In this document: positions 30,770-41,359 of the stretch, one piece after another
Layout of the letters: each line of letters starts with the position of its first letter
Position numbering within the stretch: position 1 is the first letter of the stretch
NCBI GenBank assembly: GCA_012064385.1
Contig: QRDG01001975.1
Coordinates: 560,412-624,411, forward strand
DNA: 64,000 nt
Direction of reading: 5' to 3'
Source of the DNA: Puccinellia tenuiflora
Lineage: Eukaryota > Streptophyta > Magnoliopsida > Poales > Poaceae
Made by a program: the position numbers and the translations under genes
The notes under the pieces: model-generated
What the model was told of the DNA's origin: nothing
The model's database searches: none
What the model saw: the letters and a program-made list of their open reading frames with translations, nothing else

Positions 30770-33700
30770 CAAAACCATGTGGAAGTTTAGCACAAGTCCG
30801 GGTCACTCGTCCACTTGTCGACCCTGTAGGCACGTTGTTGGGACACACATATATTTCATCAGTGAAGTAGGGTTAATTTAGAAATATAAGATACTTACAA
30901 AGTATAGTAATTAAAATAAGTAATTGATTTTAATATGAACTCAATGACTCTATCTTGAATATACTTTTAACCCGCATATACATATGAAACTAAGGGCACC
31001 CTGAATGACTTTATCCCCCTATGTGATAACAACCAAATTTAGTAAACACATATGTTTCTTCCGCCCGTGCTAATACGTACTATCAGATTGTAGATACTTA
31101 CTTAGACAAGAACTTCTACACTGTGAAGGTGTCACAAACATACAGATTATGTAAAAATCCACCATCACCAACAAGAAGGGATAATTTGACGGTGGTGCAT
31201 TTTGTACTTAAGTTCTTGCCCAACTAATTGCTAGAATACAAGATAGTAATGGTAGTGTCAGTTGTTGAACACAGCTAACACATGATATCATATAGGAACG
31301 AAAAACTACGTTGTTTACCTGAAGTATTACTTGAAGTTGCGGCCCCTGTCCTTTGCCTTTTAGTAGTCTGTCTATGGTCTGCAGACATTATAGGTAAAAT
31401 GAGTTAGTAACCTAGCTCTCTACATTCAAATTACCAAATTGAAGCTACGATCTTATTTTATGCTGATTAATTATAAAAATCAAAGCTATAAAAAATATTT
31501 CACACGAGCATATCATTAGACATTATACCTTGAGGTATGAGTTATTATGTGAATTTATGGGAAACATAATGCTAGGAAAAGAAAAGGGTTATGCTGAACA
31601 AGTGTTGAACACACTGCTAACAGGTTATACCCTCTAAGCATTATAAGAAAATTGTTTTACAGAATGATTGCTTCAAGCTATGCTTGCCAAACTAATTACG
31701 TTATATGCACACGTTACAGTAAATTTCATGAAGTATATTGCTCTAAATAGGACACCTGCAACTATCACCAAGTTCAAAAACTTAAAAGAACCAAGTACTC
31801 TTATACAGAACTTTTTTTTTATGAAATGTTATCAACAGAACCTAGGCCTAAATTTGTTTCTGATATTAAATTGTGTCGAGTAAGCTTTGTATTGGTCTTC
31901 CATTGCTGGTAAAACAACTACTAAGTCACAGACACATATATTGTGTATATTTTCTCCGAAATACATATAAGATTATAGTCATCAAAAATAATAATAGACA
32001 TATAATATTCAAAATCATGTATCCAACTACACGTACCATGAACATTACTTCTAGTATTAGCTGATCTCTGCACCACAACATGAAACCGTATCAACTTAAA
32101 TTTCAAACTAAATAGGAAAAAAATCATATAATTATTATATGCTTTTAATAAAGTGAGTATCTAGGCACCTTCTTGATTATCTTCCCTTTTACGGTTCCAG
32201 TTCTTATGAATTCTAGAACTTCGGGTTTGGAGCGGAAGGGCTTATCATAATCCTCATGAAAGTAGTACTGAAACAAACCACATAATATAGTACATTTATT
32301 ATATGCGCAACTATATAATTATGCATGGGTATCAGGTTGCACAAAGAAATACAAAAATTAAAAGTGACAATGGAAATCAGAATAATATGCTAGTAATAAA
32401 GAAAAAGGTTTTCTTGGAGTGGGACAATTTAAAATGCTCAATACTATGTATTAACATAAATTATTTTATTTCATCCTGAAAGCTCATGTTCCATATGCAC
32501 GATTGCTAAATACAATAAGGAAGAAAGCATTAAAGAGGGGATAGTTCAAGTTTGCCTAGGTTGAAACTAGGGTGTATCTTTTCTCAAGTCCGATGCTGGA
32601 TTTTATTGTTCTGCCGAGTAGGAAATTAAACACACACGGATAATGTATCATTGGGAAACTACTTCATTGTGAATCATATTTATAAAATAGTTATCAGATC
32701 ACTTTGTAAAACATCAACATGATTAGTTGAGTAACTGTAAATTAGTATAACGAGTCATTACACATAGATTTGTAAATACATTGATCGGATGTGAGGAAAT
32801 AAGAAAAAAATATTGAGTGGTGCTCAATAGCTCAGGATTGAGGAGACGGTAAATAACTATGTGGCCGGTTTCTATATTTACTGCGGTGTCTCTTTAGTTG
32901 ATCACAGAAAAAAGAATCCATAACCATGGCCTTTCACTTTAGTTTTATTCAACTGTCCTAGCTCTATCCCTGGGCATATAACTAGCCCAGGTTAATAACT
33001 ACGCAAAACTATTTCTTCTATCAGTGCAATTTTTCCTAACTGCAGGTCACGTACCATATTGCATGTTCAGGTGTTTATAATATATAGGTGCTTCACACGA
33101 AACAAATCAGGCTGATCACATGCTTAACCTTGGTAATGTTTCGCCCAATATTAACCTCAATATACATATTTATTCACATGTAGAATAGAATAGACGTGCA
33201 ATACTTGTATCTCTTCTTTGCCAGATTAGTAAAAGTACTGCTAGTTCATATATAGAGTTATAGGCATTAGTATATTTTCTAATGCTCAGACACAGTTGAA
33301 AATGTTGTTGAAGTTCTTTCTAAATTAATTATACACAAAACACATATATTATAGCTGACATATTTCAATAGTATAAATTGCCTCCACATACTTTTCTAGA
33401 ATAAAACATCTGGATGAGAGTTGTGCACATTCTATTATTTCTGTCCCACTTATGTTTGATCTTTTTCTCTTTTAATTTATAAATTTATTCAAGTTAGTTA
33501 TTTGCTTTACTAGGTAACTGAATGAGTGAATTATGCTCCATATACTTCCTACTGACTACGGAAGAGAACTGTTCATCTTGTTATATTGCATTTTATAACA
33601 TAGTCAAGTTCCTTACTAGGGCTCTACCCTTTGTACCCTCGTACCCTTTGTTCTATTGCGTTGTATTTTAGAATAAATTATATGCTATCAGGCATAAATA

Positions 33701-34592
33701 TGGCTATTGCTCCCGAGAGGAAGTTAACTTGTACAACTATAGCTATCAAACATATGAACCACACGTACTAGTGTCTTGGAGTTCTGTTTCACATGTTGGT
33801 TGCATGGCAACAAAATATAAGTAATTTCAAAAACTTGTCGAATATATATACTTCCAATAAAAAAGATTGAAAAATCCATCAGATTAGAAGCCACCACACA
33901 AATAATTTTCTGAAAAAAAAGAGATCTGAGTTATCCTATACATGCTCATGATAAGAAAGATGTATGTTATTGTTATGATTGACACATATATAGTGAAAAT
34001 AATGCTTACTCCAGATAATGAGTATACCAACCAGATAATGAGTATTTGATAATTTAAACAAATCTGAGTGCACCAGATAACGAGTACGTATACTAACATT
34101 GTCAGCCGTCCCATCTGATCGAAAACTCTTAGCGGCTTTCCAGACCCCTTCACCTGAATCGATTTCCTTCAGCCAACGATCCAAAGGTATATACTGTAAG
34201 GATTTTGACTTGACAACAGCCCTCTTAGAACGAGAGGCAGAATCTACTTCCAGGCCATCGGTATAACCATGGCCTGTGATCTGCACAAACTATCACCCTG
34301 CATCAGCCAAAGGTTTTATTTCGCTGATTTGAAATAGCGGCTGAAGCCAAGTCGGACATTATTGTTGTCTCGCGTATACTACTCTCCTAGATTCATGTTA
34401 ACAAATTACACCAAGTGCAGAATAAGATACCCTCAAATCATCGCTGATTGTTCTCTCACTACCACATGAATCTGCCGCTATTTCATCACATGTCTCCATG
34501 CTTTGTTGTGTGGTTTTGTCAGGAATGGAGGGTATCTTTCCCATACCTCCTTTTAGATCTTGGCCTAAGGTAGCAACAGGGTTAGCTAGCAT
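30770..34592 (-). CDS. Methyl-CpG-binding domain (MBD) protein gene
   Basis: Three well-supported minus-strand exons join in phase 0: 34592-34431 (54 codons from the ATG at 34592), 34280-34098 (61 codons) and 32267-32169 (33 codons). They assemble an MBD: PLDRWLKEIDSGEGVW and RSDGTADN from exon 2, then YYFHEDYDKPFRSKPEVLEF and IRTG from exon 3. The W-L-K-E-I, D-x-YY and FRSKPEVL-F-TG positions are family hallmarks. MBD proteins read DNA methylation or bind chromatin in the nucleus. The intron between the two halves is about 1.8 kb. Downstream exons at 31378-31319 and from 30823 have good splice sites but the frame there is ambiguous, so the C-terminus and the end coordinate are uncertain. Residues 1-90 are unlike any domain I know. 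Confidence 0.68.
31319..31378 (-). other. Candidate MBD-gene exon 4
   Basis: Flanked by TGTCTGCAG before and GTAAAC after, 60 nt long. Phase 0 reads TIDRLLKGKG-type sequence. Another frame reads TKRQRTGAATSSNTS, which looks more like a basic MBD linker but would need a further exon upstream to change phase. Confidence 0.45.
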
Positions 34593-34822
34593 GAATGAAG
34601 AAGAAGAAATAGGACGAGGATTAGATACAAGGATGGTAGATGAAATCAAACCTTGTTTCCGCGCAGTTTAGAAGAACGACGCGCTGGCCGGGAATAGGAG
34701 TAGGATAATGTCTCCTTCTGACTTGGTTTTCAATTTGGGTCGCCCCTCGCCCGGGAAGATAATGTTTGAAACTGCGTTGCGTTCTACGTTATTTCGAATC
34801 TGGGATCACACCCCTGCAGCTT
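34593..34822 (-). promoter_or_regulatory. 5' flank of the MBD gene, truncated by a Gypsy LTR
   Basis: Only 230 bp separate the MBD start codon from the LTR boundary at 34823. The segment holds a CT-rich leader and a possible 5' UTR splice site, with no obvious TATA box. Any further promoter sequence would have to lie within the LTR. Confidence 0.5.
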
Positions 34823-35709
34823 TGTCGTGGTGGTGTCACGGCAGATGCCATAAATGGCTTGATTTGTGGGGCCGATGGACGCTGGAGGCACCCGGGGAGG
34901 GTTTGCGCACACTAACACGCACACGAAGGACACAACTCAAACACACACACGGTTTTACCCAGGTTCGGGGCTCTCGGGAGGAGATAACACCCCTACTCCT
35001 GCCTATATGATCGATATATATGGACTATCACTGATTTACAAGCTTGCTCCTTGAGCTATATGCAACGAACAGCAGGTTCCAAGCTCCTACCGAGTCTCGG
35101 CGCTGCTCTCTGGCTCTCTTACTAGCTACTAAGAAAACGAGCAAGTGTTTTTACATGCACCCGTGCGTCCGTGTAAGAGGAGCCCCTGGTGCTCCTTATA
35201 AAGGGAAGCCCAGGGCACAAGTTAGGGCTGACATCAGTGCTGGCGTAATCCGGACTGTAGCCACGCCCGGTCCTCTGACCGCTTCCGTCACCGCGCCGTG
35301 GCACGTCCCATCTGTCTCCTCCGAGACACTGCTCCCTGGTACCGCTTCGGTCAGCGGCATGGAGGTCAGTCACTCTGGTCAAGTGGCCTCGTCCCATCAT
35401 GCAAGTGGCTCTGCGTCCTGACCCGTGATTGTAGGGACAAGACCTGCCCCTTGACCACGGCCCGAGTAAGCTTCTTTATTCGGCACAGGCATGCCGAATT
35501 CCAAGTAACTCGGTTTCGCCTGCCCTGCACAAACAAAGTACAATCCGACATATAACGTACATGATCCGACATAACCATATGTCGGTTTGACCATGACTCG
35601 GTCAGCTCCGAGTAAGCCGGTACTGTTATGTCGGTTTCTGTGCTCCGGTCAATTCCGAGTCAACACTTATATCGGCATCTTGCCCCTATTCGGGGGTTGC
35701 CCCCCGACA
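34823..35709 (-). repeat. Gypsy LTR 1 (3' LTR of element 1)
   Basis: Starts TGTCGTGG and ends CCCCGACA on the plus strand, so TG...CA with TGTCG/CGACA ends, 887 bp. CTCCTTATAAAGGG at about 35193 is a near-palindromic TATA-like site. In the element's own orientation this LTR reads out toward the MBD gene. Confidence 0.9.
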
Positions 35710-35735
35710 TTAGTCCCCGAAGCTGGCGCGGTCCT
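35710..35735 (-). promoter_or_regulatory. Polypurine-tract region of Gypsy element 1
   Basis: On the minus strand CTTCGGGGACTAA directly precedes TGTCGGGG of the LTR, the expected place for plus-strand DNA priming. The same sequence follows LTR 2b at 49631. Confidence 0.55.
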
Positions 35736-36260
35736 GCAGCCTCGGATGAAGGGCCACGGCAGGTTTACCCGAAAAACCAGCATCCTTAACCGATCTCCGA
35801 CATAACATATGCCGGCGAAAATCATATGTCGGAAACACCATGTATCTCAACTTAATTTCTCATCTTATGCCGAGTCATTCCGACGCACAGGGAAAACCCC
35901 TTAGCTCCTCCGAGTCATCGGTCCGCCACGTGGCAGAGCATCTCTGTCCAACGCCTCGATCATCGTGCACGGATGGACATGCCGCAGGCATGCGTGCCAC
36001 CTGTGCGACGTCGGTCGTCTTGGCCACTGTGCCCACGTAAGCACTTGAGTACAGCTTTGACCGTGCGTGCGTCTCCTCGGGTCTCACCCGATCGCGTGTA
36101 TCGGCCCCGGACCGTTGGCCTCCTGTGGCCTCCCGTGTGGCCGATCGTGCGGCGGTTAAACCGCATCGGGAATCGTGCCGCAGATCGTGGGGTGGTAACC
36201 CCTCGCCCGTTACGAAATCGTGCGCAGTAACTTCCGCACGCACGATCTCCTCCGCCGCCC

Positions 36261-36743
36261 TTAAATAGCAAGGAGGGGTACGGTTCTCCCCTACGCGCCC
36301 ATTCATCCTCTTTCTTGCCTCCTTGTTCTTCCCGCTCTCCGGCGCACTCAGAGCACAGAGCCCGTCGCCCCCGCACAGATTCACGCACGCCGGCGAGCCG
36401 CCGCCACACGACGCGCAGGACGCCGCAGTTGCATCCGTCGCCGCCGCTGCACCAGCACATCACAGCGGTAAGTTCTTCCTTTTCTCTCTCTCCTTCTTCT
36501 TCTTCTATTTCTTCACCCTGTTCTTCTTTTTGTTCTTCACCGCGGCGACGCATCGCGCGCCGCCGGTGACCTCGCGGCCGCGGTTGCGGTGCGCCGCCGG
36601 CGGGTTAGCCGCCGCGGCACCTCTTTTCTTCCTCTCTTTTAGATCTAGCATTTGCTTGCATCTTCCCGCATTTTCTTCCCCTTTTTCTTTCCATTTTCTC
36701 CACGGTACATCTTGCTCACCGCCGGTGAACCCTTCGGATTGCA
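36261..36743 (+). promoter_or_regulatory. Promoter, 5' exon and first intron of the antisense gene (element 1)
   Basis: TTAAATAG at 36261-36268 is a TATA-like box. A CT-rich leader exon ends at a strong donor (CAGCG then GTAAGTTC, about 36467), and the acceptor TTGCAG lies just before 36744. This gives a non-coding first exon and an intron of about 275 bp. Element 2 has the same arrangement with TAAATAAATAG at 50176. Confidence 0.5.
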
Positions 36744-38594
36744 GATCTCGGTCATCTCCCACCAAGATGTCGGACGACGCCGCCCTCGAGGTGATTGATT
36801 CGGTGGAGGAGACCACCGTGGAGGGATCTACTCGGGCCTCCTGGGAAGGCTCCGATGTCGGACGAGCCGAGATCGACTGGCTAGTCCGGACTCGACGGAT
36901 CCCGCCCGGGGTGGAGTGCCGAATGCCCGGCACCGAGACCACGCCGAGTCTCCAGGAGGGCGAAAGAGTCGTCTTCGTCGCGCACTTTGAGCGGGGATTC
37001 GGACTACCCGCCAGTGTATTTTTCCGGAACTTCCTCGACAGTTTCGGCCTCCAACCTCACCACTTACCGGCCAACGCCATCACCACCTTATCCTCCTTCG
37101 CTTCCTTCACCGAGGGTTATCTCGGTCTCAAGGCCAGCGTCCGCGCATGGTCCAAGTATTTCGGATTCCGGAAGCAGGTCATTCCGAATCCTGCTGACCC
37201 GGCCGCCCCCAAGGTGATGACCCAGTGTGGGGCCGCCACGGTCACGCCTCGGCGCGGCTCTATCTTCCCCCGAATCAACGGCCTGGAGTCATGCCGGAAG
37301 TGGCAGCGCTCCTTCTTCTACGTGAAGAACTCGACCGACGTCGACAAGATCAACCTGCCGGATTTCGTCATCGGCCCCCCCACAAGGCAACTCAACTGGG
37401 GATACAATCCGACCGACCAAGAGACCGAGGTCAACCAGATCCACGAAGTCGTGGGACAGCTCCGAGCTGAAGGGTTAACTGCCGATGATCTGTTGGCGAC
37501 ATTCATAAGCCGCCGAGTCTCACCCCTTCAGCGCCGAGTCCACAAGATCTGCCACATGAGTGGCCCTCTTGACCCGACTCGGACAAGCACGGTCGAGCTG
37601 ACCAAGGCCCAGATCCGGCAGCGGGTCAAGGCCATAGCTCGGACGAGGATGTCGGAAGAGGGGGAGTGGGGAGGAGAACCTCACAGCCGGAACAACCCTC
37701 CGCCCCAGGTAAATGACTTGCACCGACATAACTTTGCTACCGACATAAAATCTTAAGTCGGTTTCTTTTTATATTCGGCCTTAATCTTCTGTGCTTCCAT
37801 TGTTCAGAGATTCGAGCGGCAACAGAGGGAGGATGGACGGGATCCGGCTGCCAAATGGGGTCCAGACCGAGTCGAAGCTGACTCGGTGGACCCGGATAAC
37901 GACGACAACATGCCGATCCCTGATGTCGGCACAGTTCCTGTCGGCACAGTCCCTGTCACCGGTAAGGCTCGCGTCCGAGATTGGTCAGATGATGATGACG
38001 ACTGTCAAATTCTAGAGGTACATGATCCTCTCCCGATTGCATTCTCTTACCCGGTGCCCTCGCCCCCAGCTGACGCGGACGACCAGGTGCTCGAGGTGGA
38101 ACCCCTCGCCGTGGGACCCAAGGGCGCAGTTCGGAAACGCCCAGCAGCAGCAACCGCCGGTGCCGGGACATCCGGCGCTCCCGCGAAGAAGCAGCGGCGG
38201 GTAAAGACTGCGGGGAACAAGCCTACGGCGAAGCGCCGCGAGCGCCCAGTCACTAAGGGGTAAGACTCCCCTTTCACCGACATAACCTTATATGCTTAGC
38301 CACAGTTTCCTCCTTCTGACGATACCTTTTACTTCTTTGCCTTGCAGCTCCGCTCCTCTGGAGATCCCAACCGAGCCCACTGATTCGGATCCGGTCAGGA
38401 CTCCGACTCCACCTCGGCCGACGACACGAGGCTGCCGAGTCCGCCACGGACCAGCCCGGTAGCGCCTCCAACTGCTCCGGGATCCGGGGCCAGAGAGGCC
38501 GAGTCGGTAACGACCGACACATCCACGAATCTCGGGGCCAGCACGTCGGGCTCCGAGACAGAGAAGACTGCGGCGGAAGATTCGGCCCAACCGA

Positions 38595-38698
38595 GTCAGC
38601 CGCAGCAAGAGCCGCCACAACCGCAACAGCCACAGCCGCAGCAACAGCAACAGCAGCAGCAGCAACAACAGCAGCAGCAACGGCAACAGCAACAGCCA

Positions 38699-38729
<31 letters not shown>

Positions 38730-38765
38730 CGACACAACAGCAACAACAACAGCCCGCTCCGACAC
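38595..38765 (+). repeat. CAG/CAA repeat encoding poly-Gln in the antisense gene
   Basis: Dozens of CAG/CAA codons with interspersed CCA/CCG. In element 2 the equivalent tract (52535-52680) is shorter, and shifts frame to ACA/GCA. Minus-strand leucine- or cysteine-rich frames here are artefacts. Confidence 0.85.
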
Positions 38766-38954
38766 AACCACCACGGCCATCGCCGTCTAAGTCGAAATCC
38801 GCATCGACATCCTTGGCCAAGCCGACACCGCCACCGACACAAGCGACGGCCAAGCCAACGCCGGCACCGGCACAACCGCAGCCACGGCCACCAACATCCA
38901 AGGCTCCAGCTCCAGCAACCGGGGAAACAACCGGAAAGGCACTGTGAGACGGTG

Positions 38955-38955
38955 N
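38955..38955. other. Single N, assembly join with duplicated flanks
   Basis: A block of about 60 bp (TCCAAGGCTCCAG... to GGCACTG...GACGGTG) occurs on both sides of the N, whereas element 2 has it once (52805-52870). The local duplication is probably unmerged contig overlap. Confidence 0.8.
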
Positions 38956-40762
38956 AAACGTCCAAGGCTCCAGTTCCTGCAACTGGGGGTAACAACCGGA
39001 AAGGCACTGGTGACGACGGTGTCGGCTAATCCGGAGCGACAGCTGGTGGTGCCGGCGAGCCGCGGGACACCCCCAGTGCTATTAACCAGCACTTATACCA
39101 CTGACTGGGTGCACGCCCCGGTGAGAACCGACAGCGGGAAAAGCCTGGGCTCCCTCGAGCACTACAACGCGGAGTGGAACGCCGCCGACATGGGCGAAGT
39201 GAGCTCGAGGCCACCCGCGAGCCAAATCCTCTCAGAACACCCGGCGAGTCCGAGTCTGGTTGGCCAAAAGATGGCCGCAGTAAAATCTGCCCTTTTCGCC
39301 GCCGACCAAGCAGCCGCGGGTAAGCTACGCCGAGTAAATATAACTTGGTTTGTCCTTCTTTCATTCATATGTTATCCATCCCCAGTCCCCGAGATTCGGG
39401 TCGAGTGACTGAAACTCGGCTGAGTAAAGATAACTCGGGCTGAATCTTTATCAATAACATTAATATTTCTTCCTTTCAGATCTGCATGACCAAGCGCACG
39501 CAGGTGCACCGCAAACTTCTACTGGCCCACAAAAGCCTCTCTGATAAGCACAAGTTGCTGCGAGCTAAGCTGGACCAAATAGCTGACTCGGCGCTTAAGG
39601 TTGAAGGCCTGGAGAAACGGATTTCGGAAACCGAGTGTAAGCCATACTTTGCCTTTTCAATTTGTACTTGCATCAGTCTGCTCCTTCTAACATTTGCTAC
39701 CTCGGCACAGCCGCACATAAGGAGCGCGAGCTTGCTCACCAGGCCGAGCTTAAGGAAAATCAGGAGGAGATATCCCGGCTAAAGGCCGAGCTGGAGCTAA
39801 CTCGGAGTCGAGCCGCCGAGTCGGAGAAGAGCGCTACCGAGGAAAAGCGGCTCCGAGTCGAGGAAACCCGGAAACTCCAGGAGTCGCTTGCCGAATCCAA
39901 GTCTGAGGCTACCTTGGCCAAGAGCGAGCTTCAAACTCTGCAAGCCAAGATCGCACAGTGGCTGGTGAACATCTCCAAGATAAACTCCGAGATGGACAGT
40001 AAGCTCTCTTCCCCTCTGCCTTCATTCCTTCTTTCATCTTTCTTCATCTCAAATAACACGTTCTGGCGTTAGCCATTCCTTACTCAGAGCGCTTCCCCCA
40101 TACCAAGGCTGCCGCGGACAAGGGCGCTGCCGAGCAACGGTTCGAGAAGATCCAAGGGGGCCCTATCTCGGCCGACTGGGATATGGATGCCCACTTGGCG
40201 GCGTTGAAGGCTCGCTTGGTTCCCATGAGGGCTATCGGGATGAACCTCCTCAACCGCCGCAATCCGAGCTTACAACGTCCTCTGGCCCGGGAGTGAAGCC
40301 CCTGCAGTTGTAGATGAACTGGCCAAGTGCCTGCTGGCTTCCGAGGCAAGGCTCGACGATTGGCGTTCGTCCGCCGCCCGAGTCGGAGCGGATGAAGCGA
40401 TGATGTACGTGCTATCTTGGTACGAAGGGCTCGATCTCGACAAGCTCCAGACTCTGCGCGACGGGTCAAAGTGGCTCACTGACCCGGATCTCATTCGGCG
40501 TCGCCAGGAATTTGCCCATGCGCTTATCCAGTATGCCCCGGTGCACTCCTTTGTCGCTGGCGACCGGGTTCCCCAATCCGAGGAAATCCCGGATGAGGGA
40601 GACGAAGGAGAGGACGAAGACGAGGCCGTCGACGAAGAAATCGAGGTAGACGCTCCGCCCGAGTCAGCCACCGGCACTGCTACCGGGTCCAACGCCGAGG
40701 AAACCGCCACCGAGACTCCAGCCTCTCCTTCTGCCCGAAAGGCCTCGGACGCTGCTGCTTAA

Positions 40763-41359
40763 ACTTTTTAAGAAAATTCGTTAAAATCCCCGGAATGCCG
40801 GGTGCAGATGTAATATATACCTTACACTTTCTTATGGTTGCTACTTGACCTTTTTTACTTTGCAAGTTTTAACAAGTTTAGCCGCGTGCCGGATCACATT
40901 GAACCGAGTCCCCGAGTTCAATTTCTTGTTTACTATACTTCTGCCATCTCTGCTCTTGCCTACCATTCTTGGTGTCAGGCAGTCGAGTCACAAAACGACC
41001 GTTGTACAGCATACAGTACTTAGAAACTTGGGCAAATGGTCAAGGCCATCCGACATAAAGATATTTAAAAGGAAACCGAATCGCTCCTGGACCGAGTCCC
41101 CGAGTCGGTTTTCTTGTGTACTGCGCCTGGTGACCTTTGCTCTTGCCTACCTTTCTCGGTGTCAGGCAGTCGAGTCACAAGATCACAAGAACACAGCACA
41201 CAATACTTACAAACATGGTGATACGGTTTTTAGAGCCATCCGACATAAGGAAATAAATACAAGGATAAAACACAGATTTGTTCAACAAGGCAGTCCCCGA
41301 GTCTCTTCTCGGGGTGCCGACATTTCATTTCTTAGTTTCGGGATACATACAGTAGGTCC
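40763..41359 (-). repeat. Spacer with two tandem repeats of about 180 bp (element 1)
   Basis: ACCGAGTCCCCGAGT begins units at 40913 and 41091. Each unit contains GCTCTTGCCTACC, GGTGTCAGGCAGTCGAGTCAC and ends near AAACCGAATCGCTCCTGG. Lies between the converging antisense gene and pol. Element 2 has three units. Confidence 0.8.

Larger units (their letters stand above)
36767..40762 (+). pseudogene. Spliced antisense gene of Gypsy element 1 (putative gypsy-type transposon domain)
   Basis: Six coding exons with GT-AG borders: 36767-37708, 37808-38259, 38348-39319, 39480-39636, 39711-39998 and 40073-40762. Exon 1 is intact for 314 codons and holds the plant domain of PF04195 type (FGLPASVFFRNFLDSFGLQP, then GYLGLKASVRAWSKYFGFRK). 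Exon 2 is acidic then basic (KKQRRVK, KRRERP, likely nuclear localisation). Exon 3 holds a Gln-rich tract, exons 4-5 a coiled coil (RLKAELELTRSRAAESEK) and exon 6 an acidic tail. Known in Tat elements as an additional ORF of unclear function. Exon 3 is frameshifted and contains an assembly N; exon 6 is also frameshifted relative to element 2. Confidence 0.65.

Noticed and set aside
38274..39007. Leu- or Cys-rich minus-strand frames over the CAG/CAA tract (also 52203-52943)
   Set aside because: Antisense of the Gln tract; composition follows from the triplet repeat.
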